From: Pseudomonas salomonii
GTDB lineage: Bacteria > Pseudomonadota > Gammaproteobacteria > Pseudomonadales > Pseudomonadaceae
NCBI RefSeq assembly: GCF_900107155.1
Contig: NZ_FNOX01000003.1
Location: 186,001-250,000 of the forward strand
Length of the DNA stretch: 64,000 nt
Direction of reading: 5' to 3'
Shown: positions 8,906-17,807 of the stretch, piece by piece
How the letters are laid out: the number at the start of each line of letters is the position of its first letter
How positions within the stretch are numbered: the first letter of the stretch is position 1
Position numbers and translations under genes: made by a program
Notes under the pieces: model-generated
What the model was told of the DNA's origin: nothing
Database searches by the model: none
The model's input: the letters and a program-made list of their open reading frames with translations, nothing else

Positions 8906-10606
8906 TTATTTAGGAGCAGCCATGCTCAGGTGTTCAGCAATTGGGCCCAGCGCCAGTGTCGGCAGGAACGTCAGGCCGCCCACCAGCAAAATGGTCACGG
9001 TCAACAGGGTCACGAACAGCGGGCCATGGGTGGGGAAGCTGTTCTGGCCTATGGGTGCGGTTTTCTTCATCGCCAGGCTGCCGGCCAGGGCCAGTACCGG
9101 AAGGATGTAGCCGAAGCGGCCGATCAACATGCCCAGGCCCAGCATCAGGTTGTGGAACGGCGTGTTGGCGCTGAAACCGCCGAATGCCGAGCCGTTGTTG
9201 GCACTGGCTGAGGTGTAGGCGTAGAGCAACTGGCTGAAACCGTGGGGGCCAGGGTTACTGATGGCACCGGCCGGGCCGGGCAGGCTGGCGGCAATGGCGC
9301 CGAGCACCAGCACGCCAACCGGCATCACCAAGAGCGTCACAACCAGCAATTGCACTTCCTTGGCCTGCAGCTTTTTGCCCAGGTATTCCGGGGTGCGACC
9401 GATCATCAGGCCGGCGAGGAACACCGCGATCAACACGTTGAGCAACATGCCGTACATACCGGCGCCGACGCCGCCGAAGATCACTTCGCCGACCATCATG
9501 TTGACCAGCGAGACCATCCCGGTCAGCGGGTTGAGGCTGTCTTGCATGCCATTGACCGAACCGTTGGACGCCGCCGTGGTGGTCACCGACCACAACACCG
9601 TGCCGGTGGTGCCAAAGCGCGCTTCCTTGCCTTCCAGCGGTGCGGTTTGCTCGACCGCCGGGTTGTTCAGGGTCGGGTTGGGCTGGTATTCGGCCCACAG
9701 CGACGTCGCGCCGCCGATCAGGAACAGCGCCAGCATGCAGCCGAGAATCGCGCGGCTCTGACGCAGGTCCTTCACGTAGTGACCGAAGGTGAACACCAGC
9801 GCCACCGGAATCAGGATGATTGCCGACACCTCGAACAGGTTGGCCCAGGCGGTCGGGTCTTCAAACGGGTGCGCCGAGTTGACGCCAAAGAAGCCGCCGC
9901 CATTGGTGCCCAGTTGCTTGATCGCAATCTGGCTGGCAGCCGGGCCGAGTGGGATCACTTGGTCCACGCCCTGCATCGTCACGGCATTCACATAGTGCGC
10001 GAAGGTTTGCGGCACGCCCTGCCACACCAGGAACAACGCAAACACCAGGCACAGCGGCAGCAAGCCGTAGAGGGTGGCGCGGGTCATGTCGACCCAGAAG
10101 TTGCCCAGGGTTTTGGTGGACTTGCGCCCGATACCCCGGCACAGCGCGACCAGCACAGCCAGGCCGGTGGCGGCGCTGACGAAGTTCTGCACGGTCAGGC
10201 CGATCATCTGGCTGAGGTAGCTCAGGGAGGCTTCACCGCTGTAGTTCTGCCAGTTGGTGTTGGTCATGAAACTGATCGCCGTGTTGAACGCCAGGGTCCA
10301 TTCCTGCCCCGGCAATTTCTGCGGGTTGAGTGGCAGATATTCCTGGAACAACAGCACAGCAAACAGCAACGCAAAACCGGCCAGGTTGAACGCCAGCAGC
10401 GCCAGCGTGTATTTCTGCCAGCTCTGTTCCTGGTGCTCGTCCACGCCGGACAGGCGATAACAGGCGCGCTCGACGGGGCCGAGCACCGGCGAGAGCCAGG
10501 TGCGCTGACCTTCCATCACTTTGTAGTAGAACCGCCCCAGGAACGGTGCCGGCACCAGCACCACGGCAAAGAAGGCGATGATCAGCCAATAGTCATAACT
10601 GTGCAT
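8906..10606 (-). CDS. kdpA: KdpA, K+-translocating subunit
   Basis: 566 residues with about ten membrane helices. Pore-loop motifs of the SKT superfamily are visible (TNTNWQNYSGE, GTNGGGFFGVNSAHPFE, NNGSAFGG), which form the selectivity filter for potassium. It is the channel-like subunit of KdpFABC in the inner membrane. Starts MHSYDYWLIIAFFAV nine bases after the kdpF stop. Confidence 0.98.
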   Translation of the reverse strand: MHSYDYWLIIAFFAVVLVPAPFLGRFYYKVMEGQRTWLSPVLGPVERACYRLSGVDEHQEQSWQKYTLALLAFNLAGFALLFAVLLFQEYLPLNPQKLPGQEWTLAFNTAISFMTNTNWQNYSGEASLSYLSQMIGLTVQNFVSAATGLAVLVALCRGIGRKSTKTLGNFWVDMTRATLYGLLPLCLVFALFLVWQGVPQTFAHYVNAVTMQGVDQVIPLGPAASQIAIKQLGTNGGGFFGVNSAHPFEDPTAWANLFEVSAIILIPVALVFTFGHYVKDLRQSRAILGCMLALFLIGGATSLWAEYQPNPTLNNPAVEQTAPLEGKEARFGTTGTVLWSVTTTAASNGSVNGMQDSLNPLTGMVSLVNMMVGEVIFGGVGAGMYGMLLNVLIAVFLAGLMIGRTPEYLGKKLQAKEVQLLVVTLLVMPVGVLVLGAIAASLPGPAGAISNPGPHGFSQLLYAYTSASANNGSAFGGFSANTPFHNLMLGLGMLIGRFGYILPVLALAGSLAMKKTAPIGQNSFPTHGPLFVTLLTVTILLVGGLTFLPTLALGPIAEHLSMAAPK

Positions 10607-10615
10607 AGCCTGCTC

Positions 10616-10705
10616 CTAGTTCCGATCCGCGCGTAACAGCGCAACCAGCAGATAAATGAACAGCGCCACGGCCAATAGCAGTGACACCCCGTCCAGAACG
10701 CTCAT
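10616..10705 (-). CDS. kdpF: KdpF, small membrane subunit of the Kdp pump
   Basis: Short gene of 29 residues, MSVLDGVSLLLAVALFIYLL then VALLRADRN and a TAG stop. It is a single transmembrane helix ending in a basic tail, just upstream of kdpA on the same strand, exactly where kdpF is found in other Pseudomonas. KdpF stabilises the assembled complex. GGAGAAAC-type purines lie before the ATG (AAACTTCC on the plus strand). As first gene it marks the operon start; the kdp promoter should lie in 10706-10860. Confidence 0.93.
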   Translation of the reverse strand: MSVLDGVSLLLAVALFIYLLVALLRADRN

Positions 10706-11118
10706 GGAAGTTTCTCCGTTTTGCGGCGATTGCCGCGTGTGGAGCAATTGTCGGCAGGAGTGGCGTAAAGGAACGAGAGCGAGGGTATGGGCGGGGCGTA
10801 AAGACGGCGTAAAGAGTGGCTTTATGCGGGGTTTACAGAGGGATTAGTGGTGGCTTTGCGGGCCTCTTCGCGAGCAAGCCCGCTCCCACACTTAACCGCG
10901 TACCTCCTGCTCAAACGCAGTCGAGTGTGGGAGCGGGCTTGCTCGCGAAAGCGTCAGGCCGGGCACCGCCGCTTTATTCTGGTGCACCAAATGAAGCATT
11001 CAAACGCAAAACCGTTCCCCTCACGACACTGTCTGCGCTTTACGACACGCTTCTATGGGCTGGCATGGCCACTGCAACACCCAGTAATCATTCCAAACCG
11101 TTCAGGGAGCGCCACACG
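10706..11118. other. Divergent intergenic region between kdpF and the permease gene
   Basis: No credible gene. It should hold the kdp promoter (near 10706-10850) and the permease promoter (near 10950-11100), with a REPIN at 10867-10949 in the middle. An in-frame plus-strand extension upstream of the permease reads through the REPIN and is not protein-like. I could not identify a KdpE box by eye. Confidence 0.6.
10867..10949. repeat. REPIN between kdpF and the permease gene
   Basis: Arms TTCGCGAGCAAGCCCGCTCC (from 10867) and the reverse complement ending at 10949, with a loop that contains no clear second dyad. Confidence 0.95.
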
Positions 11119-12483
11119 ATGAACACACAACTCAAACCCACCTTGGGCACCCTGCATTTATGGGGCATTGCCGTCGGGCTGGTGATTTCCGGCGAATACT
11201 TCGGCTGGAGCTATGGCTGGGGCGTGGCCGGTACGCTGGGTTTTCTGGTGACCACGTTGATGGTCGCCGCCATGTACACCTGCTTTATATTCAGTTTTAC
11301 CGAACTGACCACCGCGATTCCTCACGCGGGCGGGCCGTTTGCCTACAGCCGTCGCGCCTTCGGCGAAAAAGGCGGCTTGATCGCGGGCCTGGCGACATTG
11401 ATCGAATTTGTCTTCGCACCGCCCGCGATTGCCTTGGCCATCGGCGCTTACCTGAACGTGCAGTTCCCGGCACTCGACCCGAAGCACGCCGCCGTGGGGG
11501 CCTACATCGTGTTCATGGGCCTGAATATCCTCGGAGTGAAGCTCGCCGCGACCTTTGAGCTGGTGGTGTGCGTACTCGCCGTCGCTGAATTGCTGGTATT
11601 TATGGGCGTGGTTGCGCCGGCGTTCAGCTTCAGCAACTTCGCCCTGAACGGCTGGGCGGGTTCCGACACCTTCGGCGCGCCGGCGATTGCCGGGATGTTT
11701 GCGGCCATTCCTTTCGCCATCTGGTTCTTCCTCGCCATCGAAGGCGCAGCCATGGCGGCTGAAGAAGCGAAAGACCCCAAGCGCACCATTCCAAAAGCCT
11801 ATATCAGCGGCATCCTGACCTTGGTGATCCTGGCCATGGGCGTGATGTTCTTTGCCGGTGGCGTGGGCGACTGGCGCACCCTGTCGAACATCAACGACCC
11901 GTTGCCGCAGGCGATGAAAAGCGTGGTGGGCACCGGCTCCGGCTGGCTGCACATGTTGGTGTGGATCGGCCTGTTTGGCCTGGTAGCGAGCTTTCACGGC
12001 ATCATCCTTGGCTATTCGCGCCAGTTCTTTGCCCTGGCCCGCGCCGGTTACTTGCCGCCGTTCCTGGCCAAACTCTCGCGTTTTCAGACACCGCACCGGG
12101 CAATCATCGCCGGCGGTGTGGTCGGTATCGCTGCGATCTACAGCGATGGCCTGATCAACCTGGGTGGCATGACGCTGACCGCAGCGATGATCACCATGGC
12201 GGTGTTCGGCGCCATCGTGATGTACATCATGAGCATGCTCAGCCTGTTCAAGCTGCGTAAGACCGAACCGCTGCTGGAGCGCACATTCCGCGCGCCGGGT
12301 TATCCGATCGTGCCCGCTATTGCGCTGGTACTGGCGCTGGTGTGCCTGGTGGCCATGGCCTGGTTCAATGCGCTGATCGGCCTGATATTCCTGGGCTTTA
12401 TGCTGGCGGGGTTCATCTACTTCCAACTGACCGCCCAAGACCGCGCCGATGCACCGGCCGACGCGATGTTGACCGGGCTCTAG
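11119..12483 (+). CDS. APC-family permease, ethanolamine permease type
   Basis: 454 residues from the ATG at 11119 with GGGAG upstream. About twelve membrane helices of the amino acid-polyamine-organocation family; GLVISGEYFGWSYGW in helix 1 and HAGGPFAYSRRAFG in helix 2-3 match the ethanolamine permease (eat) subgroup as I remember it. Likely imports ethanolamine or a related amine/amino acid with protons. In many pseudomonads eat sits by eutBC (ethanolamine ammonia-lyase), but those are not in this window; instead the neighbours are a DUF2897 gene, and convergently a gntR-DUF1989 pair. Substrate is therefore inferred. Confidence 0.75.
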   Translation: MNTQLKPTLGTLHLWGIAVGLVISGEYFGWSYGWGVAGTLGFLVTTLMVAAMYTCFIFSFTELTTAIPHAGGPFAYSRRAFGEKGGLIAGLATLIEFVFAPPAIALAIGAYLNVQFPALDPKHAAVGAYIVFMGLNILGVKLAATFELVVCVLAVAELLVFMGVVAPAFSFSNFALNGWAGSDTFGAPAIAGMFAAIPFAIWFFLAIEGAAMAAEEAKDPKRTIPKAYISGILTLVILAMGVMFFAGGVGDWRTLSNINDPLPQAMKSVVGTGSGWLHMLVWIGLFGLVASFHGIILGYSRQFFALARAGYLPPFLAKLSRFQTPHRAIIAGGVVGIAAIYSDGLINLGGMTLTAAMITMAVFGAIVMYIMSMLSLFKLRKTEPLLERTFRAPGYPIVPAIALVLALVCLVAMAWFNALIGLIFLGFMLAGFIYFQLTAQDRADAPADAMLTGL

Positions 12484-12594
12484 GGTTAACGAGGCGGAAC
12501 AGGCCTACAATGAACTACTCAGAAAGCCTGTGACTCAAAGCCGTTATTAGCGTGGGAACATCCTCCGACGCTGGTCCGCCTCAAGGAGAGCCTT

Positions 12595-12762
12595 ATGCCG
12601 TGGTATGCGTGGTTGATTTTAGTGGTAGCGATCGGGTCGATCGTCGGTGGGCTGCTGATGCTGCGTGACAGCGCCAACAAGGTGGAACTCACCGACGACC
12701 AACGCAAACGCGTGGCCGAGCGCAACGCCCAGGCGGACGCCAAGGACGCACAGGACCGCTGA
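12595..12762 (+). CDS. Small membrane protein, DUF2897 type
   Basis: 55 residues from the ATG at 12595, with an excellent AAGGAGAG ribosome site. One N-terminal membrane helix (WYAWLILVVAIGSIVGGLLM) and a charged, helical C-terminal tail (DDQRKRVAERNAQADAKDAQ). Matches the DUF2897 family of short single-pass proteins in Pseudomonas; function unknown. It ends six bases before the convergent DUF1989 gene, so the two probably share a termination zone. Confidence 0.8.
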   Translation: MPWYAWLILVVAIGSIVGGLLMLRDSANKVELTDDQRKRVAERNAQADAKDAQDR

Positions 12763-12768
12763 AGCGGG

Positions 12769-13617
12769 TTACTCCCAGTCTGCCTTGGCAATATGCAAGC
12801 CGTGCTGCCCCTTGTAGGCAGCACGCTCAGGCTGGCTCCAGCCGTTGAGCAACGCCTCCTCCAAACGATAGATCTCTACGCCCAGCGGGCGGCACACGGT
12901 CAAAGGGTCTTGTGCGTCCGGCCCCCACATCGGTAGCGACAGGTCCCCTCCCGGGCATGTCGACAAGGCGCAGAGCAAATCAATCTCGGCAAAAAACTCC
13001 AGGTAATCGCCCTTCTGCGCCGGGCAGGCTTTCATGAAGTACATGTCGTCATGATTAAGGCCGGTGCACTGGAAAATATTCAGCACGTCGTGCACATCAA
13101 ATTCAGTCAAGCCATGGGGCAGCACGGCGCGGGTCAAGTTGGAATGGCAGTGGTGGTGGAAGTCTTCGCCGGTGAGCATGCGGTTCACATATGGGTCACA
13201 GCGGGTGCCGAGCAAATCGTGCAGGCGTCCGCCGTGTTCATCGATGCCATAGCTCGCCAGGCTGTCATCGGTGATGGTCACCAGGGGGCGCAGGAACGGC
13301 AGGTTCGACCACAACCGGTCATGGGTGCTGACATGGGCGCCCTGCAACTGCCGCGTGCGTGCCGCCCATAGGCGTTCGCGCGGGTCATTGGCGTTCCACA
13401 CGTTAAAATCGCCGACCTGCGGGCCTACCGGCGTCGTCACGCGAAACACATGCCCAGCCGGCACTTTCCACGCCCTGCCCGTGCGAATCGGTACTTCAAA
13501 CTGCTCGATCAAGGTACGTTTATCCCCCTGGTCGCGAATACGCGCGTAGAAGGCGGTGTCCACTTGCAGCGCCGAGCCTTTGCTGACCTGATAGGCGGCC
13601 GGATAGTCTTTGTACAT
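12769..13617 (-). CDS. DUF1989 (urea carboxylase-associated family) protein
   Basis: 282 residues from the ATG at 13617, with GGAGGA upstream. Family signs: VPAGHVFRVTTPVGPQVGDFNVWNA, a conserved CDPY near the middle, NIFQCTG, and the Cys-containing ALSTCPGGDLS before CRPLGVEIY. Shorter DUF1989 proteins include the subunits of carboxyguanidine deiminase (CgdA/CgdB) in guanidine degradation; this longer single-chain form is not characterised to my knowledge. It lies 15 bases after a gntR gene on the same strand and convergent to an amine permease, suggesting breakdown of a small amine or urea-like nitrogen compound. Function is inferred from context only. Confidence 0.8.
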   Translation of the reverse strand: MYKDYPAAYQVSKGSALQVDTAFYARIRDQGDKRTLIEQFEVPIRTGRAWKVPAGHVFRVTTPVGPQVGDFNVWNANDPRERLWAARTRQLQGAHVSTHDRLWSNLPFLRPLVTITDDSLASYGIDEHGGRLHDLLGTRCDPYVNRMLTGEDFHHHCHSNLTRAVLPHGLTEFDVHDVLNIFQCTGLNHDDMYFMKACPAQKGDYLEFFAEIDLLCALSTCPGGDLSLPMWGPDAQDPLTVCRPLGVEIYRLEEALLNGWSQPERAAYKGQHGLHIAKADWE

Positions 13618-13632
13618 GGGTGCAATCCTCCA

Positions 13633-14277
13633 TCAAGGGTAATCAAACAGCGCCAGGGACAGGCGTTCGGAATCGTGCAGGTAAAGGCTCATCGCCTCCT
13701 GCGCAGCCGATTTATTGCCGTTTGCCAGCAAGGTGTAGATCTCACGATCACGCTCCAGCCAGGGCGACTGGAAGCGTTGTTCATCGGGCGCCGCGCAAAA
13801 CACCAGGCGCAATTGAGCGATCACTTGGGCGAAGAACTCGTCGAATAATGGGCTGCGCATCAACCCGACAATGTGCTGGTGGAACACCAGGCTGTGAGTG
13901 GCCACGGCGCGCCAATCTTCACGCTCGCGCGCCAGCGTGGTGGCTTCGATGGCATGTTGCATGCGCACGTCATGGTCGCCCGCCAGCGTGCCGCTCTGGG
14001 CGATGGCCTGCAGTTCAAGGGTACGGCGTACCACGAACAGGTCACGCACTTCATCGCGTGCCACGCGCCGGACCATCACGCCTTTGTTGCGCACATAGCG
14101 GGTGAGCCCCTCCTGCCCCAAGCGGTGTAACGCTTCGCGAATGGTATTGCGCGAGGCGTTATAGCGTTTGACCAGGTCCACTTCGACCAGCGCCATCCCC
14201 GGTAACAGCCGCCCACCCATGATGTCGGCGCGCAGCTCAAGGGCAATCTGATCGGCTAAAGACAAACTGAGCGTCAT
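13633..14277 (-). CDS. GntR-family regulator, FadR/FCD subgroup
   Basis: 214 residues from the ATG at 14277, preceded by GAGG; an upstream TTG start at 14301 is less likely. N-terminal winged helix with VKRYNASRNTIREALHRLGQEGL, the typical GntR recognition region, and an all-helical FCD ligand domain with the metal-binding type His pattern (AVATHSLVFHQHIVGL). FCD regulators usually repress uptake and breakdown genes for an organic acid or amine. The next gene is DUF1989, likely its target; a palindrome just upstream (14290-14302) is a candidate autoregulatory operator. Confidence 0.88.
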   Translation of the reverse strand: MTLSLSLADQIALELRADIMGGRLLPGMALVEVDLVKRYNASRNTIREALHRLGQEGLTRYVRNKGVMVRRVARDEVRDLFVVRRTLELQAIAQSGTLAGDHDVRMQHAIEATTLAREREDWRAVATHSLVFHQHIVGLMRSPLFDEFFAQVIAQLRLVFCAAPDEQRFQSPWLERDREIYTLLANGNKSAAQEAMSLYLHDSERLSLALFDYP

Positions 14278-14289
14278 CACCGCGCCTCG

Positions 14290-14302
14290 ATTGTTGAACA
14301 AT
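14290..14302. promoter_or_regulatory. Candidate GntR operator upstream of the gntR gene
   Basis: ATTGTTGAACAAT, a perfect 6-bp dyad with one central base, ending 13 bases before the gntR start codon. FCD-type GntR proteins commonly bind TTGT...ACAA dyads, so autoregulation is plausible. Seen by eye only; no binding data. Confidence 0.45.
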
Positions 14303-14411
14303 GTCTGAGCCAGATGTAATCACTTTTCATGCCAGGCCCGCTCAAGGCTGTCGCTATGGGTAAAAAGGATTTAACTTCGTTAAAATGCGCACTCGTTCCA
14401 GAGGCCGCCCT

Positions 14412-14990
14412 ATGCGTTATTCAACCGATCACAAAGCTCAGACTCACCAGCGCATCATCAAGGAAGCCTCCGTACGGTTTCGCCGCGACGGTATTGGCGC
14501 CACCGGCCTGCAGCCCTTGATGAAAGCGTTGAACCTGACACACGGCGGGTTCTATGCGCATTTCAAGTCCAAGAATGAGCTGGTGGACAAGGCCCTGTTG
14601 TCCGCCGCTGCGGAACTCGATGCCCATTGCGCAACGTTGTTCAGCCAGGAACGGCCACTGGATGCGTTTATCGACAGCTACCTGTCGCCATGGCACCAGA
14701 CCTCGCCGGGTGAAGGCTGCCCGCTGCCCACGATGTCGTCGGAGTTGGGCCTGCGAGGGCAACATAGCCCGGTAACGGATGCGGTACTTCAAGCCAGGCT
14801 GACCCAGATCGACTCGGCATTGGAGCACCCGAAGGGTGACCACGAGAGCCTGGTACTGATGTCGACGTTGGTGGGCGCCCTGGTGCTGGCCAGAAGCGTC
14901 GAAAGCCAGGAAATGGCAGCCCGCATCATGGAGGTGGTAAGCGGGTGTTTGAAAGAACAGGTCTCGGACAAACAGAAGGCCGGTCAGTGA
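14412..14990 (+). CDS. TetR/AcrR-family regulator
   Basis: 192 residues from the ATG at 14412 (AGAGG upstream); an ATG at 14385 would add nine residues but has a poor ribosome site. N-terminal TetR helix-turn-helix: TGLQPLMKALNLTHGGFYAHFKSKNELV, with the usual GGFYxHFxSK. The C-terminal part (ligand domain) holds two Cys, one in GCPLPTMSSELG, a feature of redox or electrophile-sensing relatives, though sensing here is unproven. No divergent target gene is next to it: upstream is the gntR gene start, downstream is comEA, so its regulon is unknown. Confidence 0.88.
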   Translation: MRYSTDHKAQTHQRIIKEASVRFRRDGIGATGLQPLMKALNLTHGGFYAHFKSKNELVDKALLSAAAELDAHCATLFSQERPLDAFIDSYLSPWHQTSPGEGCPLPTMSSELGLRGQHSPVTDAVLQARLTQIDSALEHPKGDHESLVLMSTLVGALVLARSVESQEMAARIMEVVSGCLKEQVSDKQKAGQ

Positions 14991-15002
14991 CCGGCCTTCT
15001 GT
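14972..15002. terminator. Inverted repeat between tetR and comEA
   Basis: A perfect 15-bp stem (ACAGAAGGCCGGTCA and its complement) with a single central base; the tetR stop codon TGA lies inside the right arm. On the minus strand it is followed by TTGTCC, so it more likely serves the comEA transcript; on the plus strand no T-run follows. Confidence 0.65.
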
Positions 15003-15017
15003 CCAGGGCTCACACCC

Positions 15018-15350
15018 TTAGTTGATCGCCAGCCTGTCGCGGTTTTTCTCAAGCAACGCCTTGCCGATGCCTTTGACTTCCAGCAACTCGTCGACCGCCG
15101 TGAAAGGCCCATTGCTGTCACGATAGGCGATGATCGCCTTGGCCTTGGCGGCGCCAATCCCGAACAGGTCGCGGCGCAGAACTTCAGCGTCGGCGGTGTT
15201 GAGATTGACCTTGGTGGATTGCTCGACGTTGGCCATTTGAGCCGTGATAGGCGCTGGGGCTTCGGCTTTGATGGAAGGGGCTGCGGTGGTTGCTACGGAG
15301 AGGCTGGTGAGGACGGCAAAGATCAGGGAAGAGATATAGGCATTTTGCAT
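15018..15350 (-). CDS. ComEA-like helix-hairpin-helix protein
   Basis: 110 residues from the ATG at 15350, GGAG upstream. Signal peptide (about residues 1-24, cleavage after TTAA), then a linker and the ComEA helix-hairpin-helix domain: VNLNTADAEVLRRDLFGIG, KAKAIIAYR and VKGIGKALLEK. ComEA proteins bind double-stranded DNA at the cell surface or in the periplasm during natural uptake. In pseudomonads this gene commonly sits next to wbpM, as here. Confidence 0.88.
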   Translation of the reverse strand: MQNAYISSLIFAVLTSLSVATTAAPSIKAEAPAPITAQMANVEQSTKVNLNTADAEVLRRDLFGIGAAKAKAIIAYRDSNGPFTAVDELLEVKGIGKALLEKNRDRLAIN

Positions 15351-15461
15351 TGGTGACACTCCATGACATCGGTAGAAGAAAAGCAGCTTTCCAAAAGCTG
15401 CTTTTCTAACTTAGGCGATGTGGCGAGAGAGTCAAAAACGGGTGAGTAACAGGGTGTTAAC

Positions 15462-17456
15462 TCACGGCTCCAAACGGCGCTGCTGGTAGATCCAATCGAC
15501 GATTTCGCCGTCGGGCGAGTAGCCACTGACTGTTTCGCGCAGGATCTGACGCACGCGGGTGTAGTCGTCCTCACTCACCGCGCCCAGCAATTCGCTCAGT
15601 TTGCTTTTGAGTACGTCCCACGCCAGGTGGTCCTCGTTGGCGCTCATAATCATCGGGTGCTGGGTAGCGACGACGTTGTTGCCGATCAGCAATTCCTCGT
15701 AAAGCTTTTCGCCTGGGCGCAATCCGGTGAACTCGATCGCGATATCCCCGTGAGGGTTTTTATCCGTGCGCACGCTCAGCCCGGATAAATGAATCATCTT
15801 TTCCGCAAGCTCTACAATTTTTACGGGTTCACCCATGTCCAGAACGAACACGTCCCCGCCTTGCCCCATGGAACCGGCCTGGATCACCAGCTGGGCCGCT
15901 TCGGGTATGGTCATGAAATAACGCGTAATTTTTGGGTGTGTGACGGTCAACGGACCGCCTGCCTTGATCTGCCGGTGAAACAGCGGAATCACTGAGCCGG
16001 AAGAACCCAGAACATTGCCGAACCTGACCATCGTGAAGCGTGTTTTGTTGACGCGCGCCACGCCAGACTTGTCGCCAAACATCACCGGCGCTTTTTCAAC
16101 GCTCAGGGCTTGCAGGGCTAATTCTGCAAGGCGCTTGGTACTCCCCATCACATTGGTGGGTCGAACAGCCTTGTCGGTGGAAATCAGCACAAAGTTCACC
16201 ACGCCGGCCTTCAAGGCTGCCTGGGCGGTATTCAAAGTACCGATGATGTTATTCAGGACACCTTCGGCGATGTTGTGCTCGACAATCGGCACATGTTTAT
16301 AGGCAGCCGCATGATAAACCGTGTCGACGTGCCAGCTTTTCATGACATCAAGTAATTTATTTTCGTCGCGTACCGACCCCAGGATAGGCAATAACTTAAT
16401 GGGCATCGACTCATGCGCAACGCGGTGCTCAAGTTCGGACAGGATACTGTAGAGGTTGAATTCGCTGTGTTCGAACAAGAGTAAGGTCTTGGGTTTCTGC
16501 GTCAAAATCTGCCGGCATAGCTCAGACCCAATCGATCCCCCTGCTCCAGTGACCAGGACAGACTGGCCCACGATACAACGTGCAAGCAGGTCTTCCTGGG
16601 CTGGCACTGCATCACGCCCCAACAAGTCGGCAATATCGACTTCTTGAATATCGTCGACCTTGACGCGACCACTGGCCAGGTCCATAAAATCAGGCACGCT
16701 GCGCACATGCAGCGGAAAACGCTCAAGGTTAGAGAGAATCTCACGCCTGCGCCCGCGGCCCGCAGAAGGCACTGCAAGCAATATCTGCTGAGCGCCCGTC
16801 GTGTCGATCATCTGCTGAATATGCTTGGGCTTGAACACCTGCAGCCCGGAGATGACACGACCTGCGATACTCCCGTCGTCATCGATAAAGGCGACCGGCC
16901 GCATGACACGCCCCATGCGCAACGCAGCGACCAATTGATTACCCGCCGAGCCGGCTCCGTAAATGGCAACTTTCGTTAATCCATCATCACGATTGGTAAA
17001 GGGAACATGCTGCGCTGCAGAGAACCAATCGCCCATGAAGTACTGGCGCATCGCTAGTCTCAATCCGCCCACGGTCACCAGGCACAACCACCAATAATTG
17101 AAAATAACCGAGCGTGGAACAACGTATTGATGGTTGCTGTAAAGATAGACAGCCAAGCCGAGAACAAGTGAAGAAAGGCTCACCGCTTTGATAATAGTAA
17201 TAAGTGCATCGTTACCAAAGTAACGCATGACGGCGCGGTACATGCCAAAGCGAACAAACAGGGGAATGGCGATCACCGGAGCGCTCAAGAACAGCCATAA
17301 GTATCGCTGGATCGGCTGTTCCATCTCGGCAATCCCAAGTCGTACGACGAAGGCCATCCATAATGAAATCCACACCAGTACAATATCGACAAGCACCTGA
17401 AGAATGCGCTTGTGGCGGCGCGGGAGATTTAATAAAAAAACTCTCATCTTATCCAT
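15462..17456 (-). CDS. wbpM: WbpM, membrane-bound UDP-sugar 4,6-dehydratase
   Basis: 664 residues from the ATG at 17456 with GGAGAAGGG upstream. Four N-terminal membrane helices (to about residue 145), a nucleotide-binding region (VAIYGAGSAGNQLV), then an extended short-chain dehydrogenase domain: TGAGGSIGSELCRQ for NAD(P), YHAAAYKHVPIVE, STDKAVRPTNVMGSTKR in place of the usual YxxxK, and TRYFMTIPEAAQLV. WbpM/CapD family enzymes convert UDP-GlcNAc to the 4-keto-6-deoxy intermediate for FucNAc/QuiNAc, needed for B-band O-antigen. It marks the conserved right-hand end of the Pseudomonas O-antigen locus, but here the cargo genes read toward ihfB on the opposite strand. Confidence 0.95.
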   Translation of the reverse strand: MDKMRVFLLNLPRRHKRILQVLVDIVLVWISLWMAFVVRLGIAEMEQPIQRYLWLFLSAPVIAIPLFVRFGMYRAVMRYFGNDALITIIKAVSLSSLVLGLAVYLYSNHQYVVPRSVIFNYWWLCLVTVGGLRLAMRQYFMGDWFSAAQHVPFTNRDDGLTKVAIYGAGSAGNQLVAALRMGRVMRPVAFIDDDGSIAGRVISGLQVFKPKHIQQMIDTTGAQQILLAVPSAGRGRRREILSNLERFPLHVRSVPDFMDLASGRVKVDDIQEVDIADLLGRDAVPAQEDLLARCIVGQSVLVTGAGGSIGSELCRQILTQKPKTLLLFEHSEFNLYSILSELEHRVAHESMPIKLLPILGSVRDENKLLDVMKSWHVDTVYHAAAYKHVPIVEHNIAEGVLNNIIGTLNTAQAALKAGVVNFVLISTDKAVRPTNVMGSTKRLAELALQALSVEKAPVMFGDKSGVARVNKTRFTMVRFGNVLGSSGSVIPLFHRQIKAGGPLTVTHPKITRYFMTIPEAAQLVIQAGSMGQGGDVFVLDMGEPVKIVELAEKMIHLSGLSVRTDKNPHGDIAIEFTGLRPGEKLYEELLIGNNVVATQHPMIMSANEDHLAWDVLKSKLSELLGAVSEDDYTRVRQILRETVSGYSPDGEIVDWIYQQRRLEP

Positions 17457-17748
17457 GCCCTTCTCCAACACTTTTCCACGCTCCTAGAATCAAAACCGTG
17501 CCCGCGAATAGACGAAAATAGCGATCCATAATGAATAACCAGCACTGAACAAAAATCGTACAAGCACGGCAACCGCATCAAAATCTCCCTTCAGAAAAAT
17601 CGCACTCCTTTGACGACCTTTCCCTGGGTTAATAACCCCTATTCTGTACTGAAAACACCACGGCGTTACCCGACACCTACAGTAAACACCATAGATCGGA
17701 TGATACCCTTGTTGTGTGGGAAATCCTTTGAAATCCTTTGCCCGTCCC

Positions 17749-17807
17749 AAAAAAACCAAGGCGAGTGAGCGTTGGCCCCCACGAAACCGAGGGGTTCGAG
17801 CGCTCAC
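17749..17807 (-). ncRNA. Candidate attenuator or small RNA terminator in the wbpM leader
   Basis: On the minus strand, GTGAGCG (17807-17801) pairs with CGCTCAC (17771-17765), with an inner ACCCC/GGGGG-type pairing, and seven T follow at 17755-17749. This looks like a Rho-independent terminator, yet no gene precedes it on that strand. A weak sigma-70-like -10 (TATGCT, plus-strand 17883-17888) lies about 75 bases upstream. So a short RNA or a premature-termination leader of wbpM is possible. By eye only. Confidence 0.35.

Noticed and set aside
10816..11118. N-terminal extension of the permease gene
   Set aside because: The extension translates a REPIN and non-protein-like sequence; the ATG at 11119 has a good ribosome site and starts the normal family N-terminus.
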